Shown: piece by piece, positions 1-7,341 of the stretch
Layout of the letters: each line of letters begins with the position of its first letter
How positions within the stretch are numbered: position 1 is the first letter of the stretch
Assembly (NCBI GenBank): GCA_903920405.1
Contig: CAIXMC010000188.1
Coordinates: 1-16,281, forward strand
DNA: 16,281 nt
From: an uncultured beta proteobacterium
GTDB taxonomy: Bacteria > Pseudomonadota > Gammaproteobacteria > Burkholderiales > Burkholderiaceae_C
Direction of reading: 5' to 3'
Translations under genes and position numbers: made by a program
Notes under the pieces: generated by a model
What the model was told of the DNA's origin: nothing
Seen by the model: only the letters and a program-made list of their open reading frames with translations
Database searches by the model: none

Positions 1-1
1 A

Positions 2-160
2 CTGGGCAAGAAGCTGAATGATTGGAATCAGGCATGGCACTCGTGGAAGCGGCATCTTGCCGCTTTGCCAGCGTCAGCGGCTGGAAGCCGCTGCTACATG
101 ACCACCAGCAGTGCCATTGTGCAATCTGAAGAACTTGCTTTGGAAATCAGCGAACCGTGA
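2..160 (+). CDS. Possible 3' end of an unidentified gene (cut by window start)
   Basis: The frame beginning at base 2 is open for 52 codons from the window edge to a TGA at 158-160, while the other two forward frames have stops within the first 21 bases. The predicted tail starts LGKKLNDWNQAWHSW and ends LALEISEP. I do not recognise a family. The second half is built over two small palindromes (47-65 and 76-92), so the C-terminus may be repeat-derived. The stop codon directly abuts a solo terminal repeat at 161-182, so an insertion may have set the present end. Fifty-two open codons can occur by chance, so this call is weak. Confidence 0.35.
   Translation: MGKKLNDWNQAWHSWKRHLAALPASAAGSRCYMTTSSAIVQSEELALEISEP
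47..97. repeat. Pair of short palindromes (REP-like compound repeat)
   Basis: Two perfect hairpins lie close together. AAGCGGCA/TGCCGCTT has an 8-bp stem and TCT loop (47-65). AGCGGCT-GGA-AGCCGCT has a 7-bp stem (76-92) and is followed by GCTAC. The same two motifs, GGCTGGAAGCC and GGCAAGATGCC (the complement of GGCATCTTGCC), occur together again at 9163-9194. Similar motif pairs are common dispersed repeats in environmental Proteobacteria as far as I recall. Function unknown. Confidence 0.6.
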
Positions 161-182
161 GTTATTGTTGACCATATCCTAA
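161..182 (-). repeat. Solo terminal inverted repeat of the 166-bp MITE-like element
   Basis: TTATTGTTGACCATATCCT here is the exact reverse complement of the outer end of the copy at 8995-9160 (AGGATATGGTCAACAATAA). None of the rest of the element is recognisable beside it, so this is a remnant end. It starts directly after the TGA of the upstream reading frame. Confidence 0.7.
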
Positions 183-261
183 GTAGTTACCATTTTTGAA
201 TGATACGGGTCGAAAGTTTTTAATGGAAGTCATGAAAACACGGCGAAAATAACAGTTTGTT

Positions 262-288
262 CCTGTTGCTGTGCGGCAGGCTTTTTTT
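262..288 (+). terminator. Hairpin plus T-run just before the DUF349 gene
   Basis: CCTGTTGC-TGT-GCGGCAGG forms an 8-bp stem, two of the pairs being G-T, with a 3-nt loop. It is followed by CTTTTTTT. This is the form of an intrinsic terminator, probably for the upstream unit, but the T-run ends only 11 bases before the ATG at 300. Confidence 0.45.
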
Positions 289-299
289 CAAGTTGCACG

Positions 300-3050
300 A
301 TGTCGATGTTTCCTTTTTCCAATATCACCCCATCAGATTCCAATCCTGTAGCCCCGGCCAAATCCTTGCCAGTTCATCCGCTTGATGCGATGACATATGG
401 TGCGTTTTCCGCCCAAACATCAGGAGCACGAATGGCCTGCATTCGCGAATGGCTTTCATCCAACCCAGGGACAGAGCAATTGCAGCAAGTGTTCAAGGAA
501 CTTAGCGGTAAAGACAAGGGAGCTTCCAAGCTGTTGCGCGAAAAACTAGACGATATCAAACGCAGCAAAACACAGGCCACCATTGCGCTGGAGTGGGCTG
601 ACAAGGCGCAAGCACTTTTGGCATTGTCCAAACTCAACCTTGCAGATGCTCTGGCTTGGCAGCGCGATGCGGCCAAGGCGGGAGCACCGTTGAGCAAAGA
701 ACCACTTTCGGAACTCAAAACACGATTGGTGGATCGGGTGCGCGCCATTGAAGACCTGCAGCACAGGGTGCAGGTGCAGCGGGAAGCAGCCGTATTGCTG
801 GCTCAACGCATCGAAGTGCTTTCAACCAAGCCCTGGCACGACGCAAAAGTGGTTAAGGAATTTATCAGTTCAGATGTCGCAAACTGGCTATCCGAGGCCA
901 CAACCTTGACAAACGATAGGGACTGGCCTAGCGTCGATGTCAAATTTCCGTCATTGTTGCAGGCGTCGCAAGCCCAATTGATCCTGGTATGGGATGCCTT
1001 CAGGGGTGCTTTGGCTCAGACCGCTTTGGCAGCAGAAGATGTCCATGCCGCCTTGCCTGACGTGCCGGTGTGGGCTGACGAATTGCGATTGGCACGCGGA
1101 CTTTTACTGCCATCCGCCAAGGGATCTAAAAATCAAATTGACCCTGAAATCAAGGCCAAAGCCACGTCCCTTGTGCATGAAGCACTCTTGAAATTAGAGC
1201 AAGAGATGGCAGAAGGGCATGGTAAAGCTGTCGGTGCAGCGTCCACTGCACTGCGCAGTACGCTCAAAGAGTATGGTCGTTTTATCGATGAGAAGCTGGA
1301 AAATCAGGCTCATGGCGCACTGACTGCGGCGGGCGACCTTGAAGGATGGCAACGCTGGCGTGCCGATCAATTGCGTGAGGAACTGGTGACCAAGGCTGAG
1401 GACTTGCTCAACCGCCCGCCTGGTCAGGCCATCGGCGGTCGCAAAATGCAAGAAACCCTTCGCCAATTGCGCGATCAGTGGAAGCTAACCGATCAAGGAG
1501 GCGTTCCCAACCACGTTTTATGGAAGCGTTTTGACGATGCCTGCAACGAAGCGTATCAAGTGGTCGAGGCCTGGTTTGAAAAAATCAAGGCGGAAACCAC
1601 TGAACATCGTATTCAGCGCCTGGCACTCATTGACGAAGTCAATGCCTGGTCTGCGGCCAATCAGATGGCTCTTGACGATGATTGGAAAGGTTTTGCCCAT
1701 GTATTGAATCAGTTTGACAATCGCTGGCGTGAATCGGGTCATGTTGGTGAGAAAATATACGCCGAATTGCACCCACTTTGGAAGACTGCCATGAATGAAG
1801 CGGCCGCACCATTGCAATCGCTGCAAAAGCAAAGTCTGACCGCACGCCATGCCATGATTGAAGAAGCCAAAGCTTTGGGAACTGAGCCTGTTTTACGAAT
1901 TGATGCCATCAAGGCACTGCAACAGCGCTGGCAGGCTGAAGCCCATCGTGTCCCGATGGATCGCCGCCATGATCAAAAACTGTGGGATTCATTTCGCAAG
2001 CCCATTGATGATGCATTTCAGCGCAAGACAGCAGAGCGTGAAAAAGCCCAAAGCGCACTGAATGAACGTGACCGCGTGGTTCTGGATGCATCCAAAGCAC
2101 TGCAAGCAGCCAATGCAGCGGGCGATGCAAAGGCCATCCGAGGTGCGATGGCCGCTCTTGATGCCGCTCTTAAAGGCCAGGCACAAGCCTTGGCCGTGGT
2201 CGCTTGCGCCGTTGAATCATCTCATGAGAAAACGCCTGTAGCTCCCGTGGCACTAGCGCAGGAAGCTACTGATAGTATAGAAAATACTACTCATTCTGAA
2301 ATCTTGTCGCCAGACAATCCTGATGCAATGCAACAAACCACTGCAGAGAACCCGCCGATGCCTGCGCGCAAAGCTGTGGTGGCCATGAGAGGCGATGACC
2401 GCCCTGGCAATAATGCACGCAGTGCGCCAATGCCTTCAGGCCATAAAGAGGGTTCACGTTCTGGCGATCGTGAGGGTGGGCGCGACGCTGGCCGTGGTGG
2501 CCTGCATGAAACACGTTCTGGTGCTAAAACAGACGATCGAGGCCGACGACGTGATACCCCTGCAGACCGAACGGGTGAACGTTTGGATGCGCCGCGTTTG
2601 GGAGATGCTGCGTTCAAGGCACAGCGTGAAGCTCTGGAGCAAGCTCAGTTGACTCTGCGTCGTCTCGCGGCACAAGCTCACGGTGAAGCGCTTACCCAAC
2701 TCCTTAACGCCTGGGAAAAGCGTGATGCAGGGCAAATGCCTACTGTGCAAGATTTTGGCAGCAGCGTCTTGCCAGTAGTGCGCAGTGACTGGGTAAAAGC
2801 TATCTCACAGAGACCGTCTGGTGATGCCAAAACAGCCATTTTGCGACTGGAACTAGCCGCCCAAACTCCCACCCCAGCCGACCATTTGAGTGCGCTGCGC
2901 TTGTTGCAATTGCAGTTGCTCACGCGTCGCAACGACCCAGCGCCTGCGCAAACCTGGGGCAAAGATACCGCCACCGTTCTGTCTTGCACATTTGAACCTG
3001 ACTTGGCACATCGGCTTCAAAACGTGTTGAAGGTTTTGCTCGGTCGGTGA
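300..3050 (+). CDS. DUF349 domain-containing protein, 916 aa
   Basis: A long, charged, mostly helical protein with no signal peptide or membrane segment, so probably cytoplasmic. At least two DUF349-type repeats can be read: one around residues 350-430 (begins WQRWRADQLREEL, later LWKRFDDACNEAY) and one around 523-600 (LQQRWQAEAHRVPMDRRHDQ, then LWDSFRKPIDDAF). The spaced Trp and Arg residues are the family signature. Residues about 640-770 are a low-complexity Arg/Gly/Asp/Glu-rich linker, followed by a helical C-terminal module to residue 916. Proteins of this build are frequent in Burkholderiales, but their biochemical role is not established. The ATG at 300 has no clear ribosome site. An ATG at 432 with AGGAG five bases upstream is an alternative, but the extra N-terminus resembles homologues as I remember them. 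The gene appears monocistronic. Confidence 0.85.
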   Translation: MSMFPFSNITPSDSNPVAPAKSLPVHPLDAMTYGAFSAQTSGARMACIREWLSSNPGTEQLQQVFKELSGKDKGASKLLREKLDDIKRSKTQATIALEWADKAQALLALSKLNLADALAWQRDAAKAGAPLSKEPLSELKTRLVDRVRAIEDLQHRVQVQREAAVLLAQRIEVLSTKPWHDAKVVKEFISSDVANWLSEATTLTNDRDWPSVDVKFPSLLQASQAQLILVWDAFRGALAQTALAAEDVHAALPDVPVWADELRLARGLLLPSAKGSKNQIDPEIKAKATSLVHEALLKLEQEMAEGHGKAVGAASTALRSTLKEYGRFIDEKLENQAHGALTAAGDLEGWQRWRADQLREELVTKAEDLLNRPPGQAIGGRKMQETLRQLRDQWKLTDQGGVPNHVLWKRFDDACNEAYQVVEAWFEKIKAETTEHRIQRLALIDEVNAWSAANQMALDDDWKGFAHVLNQFDNRWRESGHVGEKIYAELHPLWKTAMNEAAAPLQSLQKQSLTARHAMIEEAKALGTEPVLRIDAIKALQQRWQAEAHRVPMDRRHDQKLWDSFRKPIDDAFQRKTAEREKAQSALNERDRVVLDASKALQAANAAGDAKAIRGAMAALDAALKGQAQALAVVACAVESSHEKTPVAPVALAQEATDSIENTTHSEILSPDNPDAMQQTTAENPPMPARKAVVAMRGDDRPGNNARSAPMPSGHKEGSRSGDREGGRDAGRGGLHETRSGAKTDDRGRRRDTPADRTGERLDAPRLGDAAFKAQREALEQAQLTLRRLAAQAHGEALTQLLNAWEKRDAGQMPTVQDFGSSVLPVVRSDWVKAISQRPSGDAKTAILRLELAAQTPTPADHLSALRLLQLQLLTRRNDPAPAQTWGKDTATVLSCTFEPDLAHRLQNVLKVLLGR
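2228..2287 (-). repeat. Copy of the ~55-bp dispersed repeat inside the DUF349 coding region
   Basis: On the minus strand this stretch carries GTAGCTTCCTGCGCTAG followed by CACGGGAGCTACAGGC. It lines up without large gaps with the minus-strand copy at 9228-9291 (ATAGCTAACTACGCAAG, GACGGGGGCTAGAGGC). It encodes about residues 643-662, in the low-complexity linker, and keeps the frame open. It is the most diverged of the four copies. Confidence 0.5.
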
Positions 3051-3066
3051 AATGCAGGTAGATGAC

Positions 3067-3180
3067 TAAGGATATGGCTCATCAGATTTGGGCGCACTGC
3101 GTCGTTACAAATCGCTGATGTGGCTAGCCCACACTGAGCGATTTGCGCCTGGCATTGCATCCCAACTCTGATGGGCCAAA
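3067..3180 (-). repeat. Shrunken, inverted copy of the 166-bp MITE-like element
   Basis: The sequence follows the reverse complement of the 8995-9160 copy closely. TAAGGATATGG is joined directly to CTCATCAGATTTGGG, so about 23 bases of one arm are missing. The apex GTGGCTAGCCCAC is retained. The other arm stops at GGGCCAAA, losing the outer 29 bases or so. Orientation is opposite to the other large copies. Confidence 0.8.
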
Positions 3181-3186
3181 TTTTTT
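3076..3186 (+). terminator. Possible terminator formed by the degraded repeat
   Basis: GGC-T-CATCAGA (3076-3086) pairs with TCTGATG-G-GCC (3167-3177). This gives an 11-position stem with one G-T pair, enclosing the inner hairpin of the repeat, and it is followed by AAATTTTTT. It sits 25 bases after the DUF349 stop. The large enclosed loop makes it an unusual intrinsic terminator. Confidence 0.35.
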
Positions 3187-3245
3187 GAGGAATTACCTAA
3201 ATATGCTTAGAATTGATAAAATTTTCTAAAATATGTTGTATATGA

Positions 3246-3263
3246 CGTGAAATGACATTCACG
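3246..3263. promoter_or_regulatory. CRP/FNR-like palindrome upstream of the cNMP-domain gene
   Basis: CGTGAA-ATGACA-TTCACG is a perfect 6-bp inverted repeat. It contains GTGA-N8-TCAC, resembling Crp/Fnr-family operators except that CRP sites have N6 spacing. Because the next gene encodes a Crp/Fnr-fold protein, autoregulation is possible, but this is inference from position and shape only. Confidence 0.25.
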
Positions 3264-3314
3264 GGTAGGGTGACTGGTGTGAAAGACTCAACCTGATGAG
3301 ATGGCGCAGTGGAA

Positions 3315-3344
3315 CGGACTTCAGTCCGATCTACCGGGTAGATC
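3315..3344. repeat. Two adjoining perfect palindromes
   Basis: CGGACT-TC-AGTCCG (3315-3328) is followed, sharing one base, by GATCTACC-G-GGTAGATC (3328-3344). The block resembles the dispersed palindrome-plus-CTAC repeats at 76-97 and 9163-9182. It lies 118 bases before the start of the cNMP-domain gene and could be either a REP-like repeat or an operator. Confidence 0.5.
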
Positions 3345-3461
3345 ATCATTCGTGGTTGCCCTGGTAGAACGGAAGTCTTGGAGTTTTGGCCGTGTTCGAT
3401 CTTTTCGATTACCAGATCATGTACAGATCGAGATGGAAATTTCACAAGGAGCCAATTTGGG

Positions 3462-4664
3462 ATGAATAAGGCAATAAAAGACGATGGTATGTCGATGCCT
3501 ATCGACGAAGACGATCATTTCACGCAGCAACGCTTCTACGCCGGCGATGTCATCTATACCGAAGGAATGTGCTCCAGTCACATGTATGTGATCAAAGAGG
3601 GTGAGGTCGACTTCTATGTGATTCGTGAGGAAAAACGGGTAGTGATCAGGACATTGGGCAAGGGACAGTGCTTTGGCATGGATTCGCGATTACTCAACAG
3701 AGGCCGCGCCACCAATGCTTCTGCCCGTACTTACTGTGAGCTGTACCTCATTGAAAATGACAAACTTGACGAAGAACTACACAGATTGCCCAAGCTGATG
3801 CGCGGCGTTTTATGCACACTAGCCAAGCAATCTGCCGTGGACAATGAACTGATCGCCACTCGGATCAACTATCAGCCCGACATTTTGATTTATGCGCAGT
3901 TGCTTTATCTCCTCGGTATAGCGGATATTGGCAAGCAAAAGGCCGATGCCGATGCGAATCATTCACATTCTGCGCTGGCCAAACCTATGTTGAGCGATGT
4001 CTTCGTCAGCGCACGTGTTCTGTTTGGCCACGCCGATGTACATATCCGTGAAAGCATTGGCAAGCTGGCCATGCTTCACCTGGTTCGTATTGCAGATGAA
4101 AATGGCGAGGGCAAGCGTGTCATTTTCGCCCCAAAGGACATTCTCAGACAGGCACGCATGGTATCCAGAACGCACAAGGATCACGGTAATCTTGACTATG
4201 AATACATTAGTGTGGATGAATTTTCCGCTCTGGTAGATGTTGATCGCTCCACCCTCCTCAAAAAGCTGGGCAGCAGTGAATTTGCCCAAGATATTTTTAC
4301 ATTCCGCAAAAGCGAAATTATGCGGTTACTCAACGACAAAGGGCGCAAGTTTTTTGCAGATCGAAAAATTAAGTCTCCGCAAGACTTCACCGATATCAGT
4401 GATATCGAATTTGCCGACCAAAAATCAATTTTCGATGTCATTTCCCACTGCGACATCTATGATCTCGCCAAACTGATCAGCACCATACAAGAGGATAACG
4501 TCAAAGACAAGATAATGGCGTGCCTTTCACGCTCCAAACGAGAAGAACTCGAAAGTGAGATCAGTACACTGAACCAAGTTGACCCTACTGAAGTGCAACA
4601 GATCGGAAAATCCATCATTCTCAGCATCAAGGAAAGAATGATTAAACCTAGATTTCCCATTTGA
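3462..4664 (+). CDS. Crp/Fnr-type cNMP-binding-fold protein with FliG-like C-terminal domain, 400 aa
   Basis: Start chosen at 3462 because AAGGAG lies ten bases upstream; an in-frame ATG at 3378 would add 28 residues of unlikely sequence. Residues about 15-130 form a cyclic-nucleotide-binding beta-roll (GDVIYTEGMCSSHMYVIKEG, then GQCFGMDSRLLNRGR). The phosphate-binding Arg is kept (R82), but the position matching CRP Glu72 is Met73, so classical cAMP binding is doubtful. Residues about 150-300 hold helical or winged-helix-like segments (VHIRESIGKLAMLHLVRI; STLLKKLGSSEFAQDIFTFR). Residues about 311-395 read like the FliG C-terminal domain: SIFDVISHCDIYDLAKLI, DKIMACLSRSKREELESEI, then VQQIGKSIILSIKERM. 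The gene is convergent with the glycosyltransferase and there are no flagellar genes nearby. The cNMP fold is secure; the FliG resemblance is a reading by eye. Confidence 0.8.
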   Translation: MNKAIKDDGMSMPIDEDDHFTQQRFYAGDVIYTEGMCSSHMYVIKEGEVDFYVIREEKRVVIRTLGKGQCFGMDSRLLNRGRATNASARTYCELYLIENDKLDEELHRLPKLMRGVLCTLAKQSAVDNELIATRINYQPDILIYAQLLYLLGIADIGKQKADADANHSHSALAKPMLSDVFVSARVLFGHADVHIRESIGKLAMLHLVRIADENGEGKRVIFAPKDILRQARMVSRTHKDHGNLDYEYISVDEFSALVDVDRSTLLKKLGSSEFAQDIFTFRKSEIMRLLNDKGRKFFADRKIKSPQDFTDISDIEFADQKSIFDVISHCDIYDLAKLISTIQEDNVKDKIMACLSRSKREELESEISTLNQVDPTEVQQIGKSIILSIKERMIKPRFPI

Positions 4665-4717
4665 CCGATTGTTATATTGGCTTCCCACATCCTTAAGGCG
4701 GGTGTTGATGGTCATGA

Positions 4718-6448
4718 TCAAAGGGTGGATATCAGCCATTCGCGCTGGAATAACCACTGCTCTGGTTGCCAGAGGTTGGACAGGGTGATTTCGTCATCGC
4801 GATGTCTGCCTTTGATGACCCAGCGTTCGCCAAGTGTTCTGCAGCCCAATGTACCAGGTGGTTTTGTGCTTTCATGACGAGTTTGTAGCCAGACCACTGC
4901 ATCATGTGTTGCCAACAGGCGTTGCAAATCTTGTGCGTTATTTGCTTGTTTTTCAGTGTCATAAGGTAGCAGTTGATTGCCGGGCAATAAAAATTCAAAG
5001 CGTTCAAACTGGCCGTTGAAATTGCTGGGTACGGCAATGCGCTTCTTTTGAACGGCTATTTGGCTCGTCATGCTGTATGTACCCGATGGCCCATCAAAGG
5101 GTGCGGTTGTCAATCCAAAAACGCCAAAAGTGACCAAGGTGGCCGCCACCGTGCATTGGCGCGTCTGATTTACCCTGACTACACCCCAAAACACCAGCAT
5201 GAAACCGATCATCACAGCCAGTTCAGTCATTATGAACTGTGCCCTATTGCCAATACCCAAATCGTCTGCAACCCAGGCAATGCGTCCAAATAGGCCTATC
5301 ATGAAAGAACACATGAGAAGCGACAACACAAACCATCCACGGGGAATGCGTTGCCAGTAGATTGTTAGCAGCATGGCCAGCGCAGGCATGGCGGGAATCA
5401 AATAGCGGGCTGACCGTTGACTGGGCAGAATAAAGACCAGTAGCCAGATACCCAACCAGATGAGCAAAAGGGTGACGTGTCGTGGGATGAGCGCAGTTTT
5501 GAATCGCCAGGCATACAGGCTTTGGTGCAGCCCGAACACCATGAACCCCAAGACGACGAAGGCCAGCAAACCTGCGTTTTGCACATAGCCCAAGCCTTGA
5601 GCCCAAATGCTAAAGCCGCCACCCAAAAGCGCGGTGTGCCAGTAGCCCGCGCTGTTGTTCATTTTGCCTGCGTTTTCATTGATCACAAATTCTTGCCACA
5701 CCGCAGAGGGGTTGGGATCAAGTACAAACCATAATCCAAAAATGCCCAAAGCAATCAGGGCGCTTGTCAAGGTCTTAAGGCTTACTTCAAAAGAATTTTT
5801 CCAATTCACAGGGGGCATAGCGGTGATTTGTGCCAACCACAGTGTGGCAGCGGCAGGAACAACCAGCGCAAATGACTTGTAAGCCAGCCCTATGCCCATC
5901 GCACAACCCAACCCAATATGGGCCAGCCAGCCCAAGGAACGATTGTGAAACCACAGCAATACAAACATCGGCAGGCCAAGCCAAAATGTCTCAGGCGCAC
6001 TGGTCAAATAAGTGCGGCCAAACCGGAATGTGCAATAAAACGCCAAATAAATGCAGGCGGCCATCAAAGCCTGGCGCACATCAAGGGTGATGCGGTGCAG
6101 GGTTAGTCCAATGGCACTGGCGATAAGCAATGTATAAAGAACGCTTGGAAAACGCAGGGCGACCATATTCCAGTGGTGGCTGCCTGCCACCATGGCCTGC
6201 CAGAAAAGCAGTGGGGGCTTGGTATTGCGCATGTGGTCAATATCGGACACCAATGGCAGCCAATGACCGCTAGCAGCGGTGAGTCGTGCTATGTGGGCAT
6301 ACACCATTTCATCGCCGTTGGTAGGCACATACTGACCACCTAGCCCCAGCACATAAACACCAACAGCCACCAGCAACAAAACGACCCAGGGCCAGGTACT
6401 ATCACCAAATGATGCCATTACATGAGTACAACGCGACGGAAGTTCCAT
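4718..6448 (-). CDS. ArnT/PMT-like integral membrane glycosyltransferase, 576 aa
   Basis: A polytopic inner-membrane protein with about a dozen hydrophobic segments, the first at residues 19-37. After segment 1 comes TNGDEMVYAHIARLTAASG (Asp46-Glu47), the acidic motif that in GT-C enzymes of the ArnT/PMT group sits at the catalytic site. KPPLLFWQ at 77-84 matches the ArnT KPPLxYW signature. A soluble C-terminal part of roughly 130 residues follows the last membrane helices. These enzymes transfer a sugar from a polyprenyl phosphate donor to lipid A, protein or glycan; the acceptor here cannot be told. No other Ara4N or glycan genes are present. No ribosome site is obvious before 6448, and Met11 (6418) is an alternative start. 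The gene is divergent from the caspase-like gene across 111 bases and ends 53 bases from the convergent cNMP gene. Confidence 0.8.
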   Translation of the reverse strand: MELPSRCTHVMASFGDSTWPWVVLLLVAVGVYVLGLGGQYVPTNGDEMVYAHIARLTAASGHWLPLVSDIDHMRNTKPPLLFWQAMVAGSHHWNMVALRFPSVLYTLLIASAIGLTLHRITLDVRQALMAACIYLAFYCTFRFGRTYLTSAPETFWLGLPMFVLLWFHNRSLGWLAHIGLGCAMGIGLAYKSFALVVPAAATLWLAQITAMPPVNWKNSFEVSLKTLTSALIALGIFGLWFVLDPNPSAVWQEFVINENAGKMNNSAGYWHTALLGGGFSIWAQGLGYVQNAGLLAFVVLGFMVFGLHQSLYAWRFKTALIPRHVTLLLIWLGIWLLVFILPSQRSARYLIPAMPALAMLLTIYWQRIPRGWFVLSLLMCSFMIGLFGRIAWVADDLGIGNRAQFIMTELAVMIGFMLVFWGVVRVNQTRQCTVAATLVTFGVFGLTTAPFDGPSGTYSMTSQIAVQKKRIAVPSNFNGQFERFEFLLPGNQLLPYDTEKQANNAQDLQRLLATHDAVVWLQTRHESTKPPGTLGCRTLGERWVIKGRHRDDEITLSNLWQPEQWLFQREWLISTL

Positions 6449-6559
6449 GAATAACGCGTGCCAAACTCAGGTGATTCATCAGAAATTTTATGGCGCATCA
6501 ATGCATTATCATTCATCGTATATTGGCAATCCGCCTGCAATAACCCTTAGGAATCAACC

Positions 6560-7306
6560 ATGGAAACATCAAACTATGCCGTTTTAGTCCTCGAACAGCC
6601 TTTGTGGCCACTACCGGACGAAGACCCCGCTCAAAACTCGGTTCGTCCTTTTGTGGATGTACTGTCGCGCCACGAAGACTTGCCGGTTTTTTTCGCCACT
6701 TTTGTAGACAGTAGCAGTTTTGGCCAGGCGCTGAAAAACCTGTTGGATACAGACAAGCTCGACGATGTGGAGCATTTGATTGTGTATGTCGCTGCCAATC
6801 ACGGCGCTGCTTCATGTTTTGGCGGTTCCAAAAACGTCTGTACCATGAACGTGAAAACGGTGTTTGATCGTATCAAGAGTTTGGGCAAAGGCAAAGTTAT
6901 CGGTTTGATTTTGGACAGTTTTGAAATGGGTGTTCAGGCCGACACCATCGAAATCGGCATGGAAAGCGCAAAAATCCGCTGGGTGATCGGTTACGCCGGT
7001 TGCACGGAATGGCTGACTACGACGCTGATCAACCTGCGTGCCCTGTCGGTTGTGACGTGTCTGGACAGTGACGACTTCAAGGACGAAGACATGCTGATGG
7101 GCATCATGCAGTTAGTGTTTGAGATGTTTAACCCGCATCTTGAGATTGACGATGATACACGTGAGAGTGATGATGACGATCTAGACGATTCACTGACCCT
7201 TGCCGATGTGCTTTCAGTCACCATTCGATCGGGCCGCCGCCATCCCAAAACATTGATGCCTGAAGAAATATGGCCAGATTTGGCTGACGATGACGATGAT
7301 GAATAA
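6560..7306 (+). CDS. Caspase/CHAT-like protein, probably catalytically inactive, 248 aa
   Basis: I do not recognise an exact family. Residues 72-82 (HLIVYVAANHG) resemble the beta-strand plus His-Gly motif of clan CD peptidases. Residues 115-124 (GLILDSFEMG) line up with the second motif, LxACxxG or LSACETG, with Phe121 where the catalytic Cys should be, 40 residues after His81. The following WVIGYAGCTEWLTTTL segment resembles the CHAT strand-helix after the active site. Cys86 and Cys148 are present but not at the expected place. The C-terminus is very acidic (DDD runs at 197-210 and 243-247). There is no signal peptide or membrane segment. AGGA seven bases upstream supports the start. The gene stands alone, with repeats immediately downstream. 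The fold assignment is tentative; a wholly unrelated Rossmann-like protein is the alternative. Confidence 0.75.
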   Translation: METSNYAVLVLEQPLWPLPDEDPAQNSVRPFVDVLSRHEDLPVFFATFVDSSSFGQALKNLLDTDKLDDVEHLIVYVAANHGAASCFGGSKNVCTMNVKTVFDRIKSLGKGKVIGLILDSFEMGVQADTIEIGMESAKIRWVIGYAGCTEWLTTTLINLRALSVVTCLDSDDFKDEDMLMGIMQLVFEMFNPHLEIDDDTRESDDDDLDDSLTLADVLSVTIRSGRRHPKTLMPEEIWPDLADDDDDE

Positions 7307-7341
7307 GGATGCCGAGTATGGTTTGGAAGTGCTGAGAAATG

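Larger units (their letters stand above)
3051..3461. other. Repeat-rich intergenic region between the DUF349 gene and the cNMP-domain gene
   Basis: No credible gene lies in these 411 bases. They contain a shrunken MITE-like copy (3067-3180) with a following T-run, an AT-rich stretch (about 3187-3245), a GTGA-N8-TCAC palindrome (3246-3263) and two adjoining palindromes (3315-3344). The AT-rich stretch offers TTGATA at 3213 as a possible -35 box, but no convincing -10 box follows at 17 bp. The promoter of the downstream gene should lie here but cannot be fixed by eye. Confidence 0.6.

Noticed and set aside
2454..2570. Arg/Gly-rich stretch in the DUF349 protein considered as an RGG RNA-binding domain
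   Set aside because: The repeats are irregular and mixed with acidic residues; it is better described as a low-complexity linker.
3293..3320. CTGATGAG resembling the hammerhead ribozyme core
   Set aside because: No GAAA strand follows a stem at the right distance (GGAAC is found), and the upstream GAAA is too close for the permuted form.
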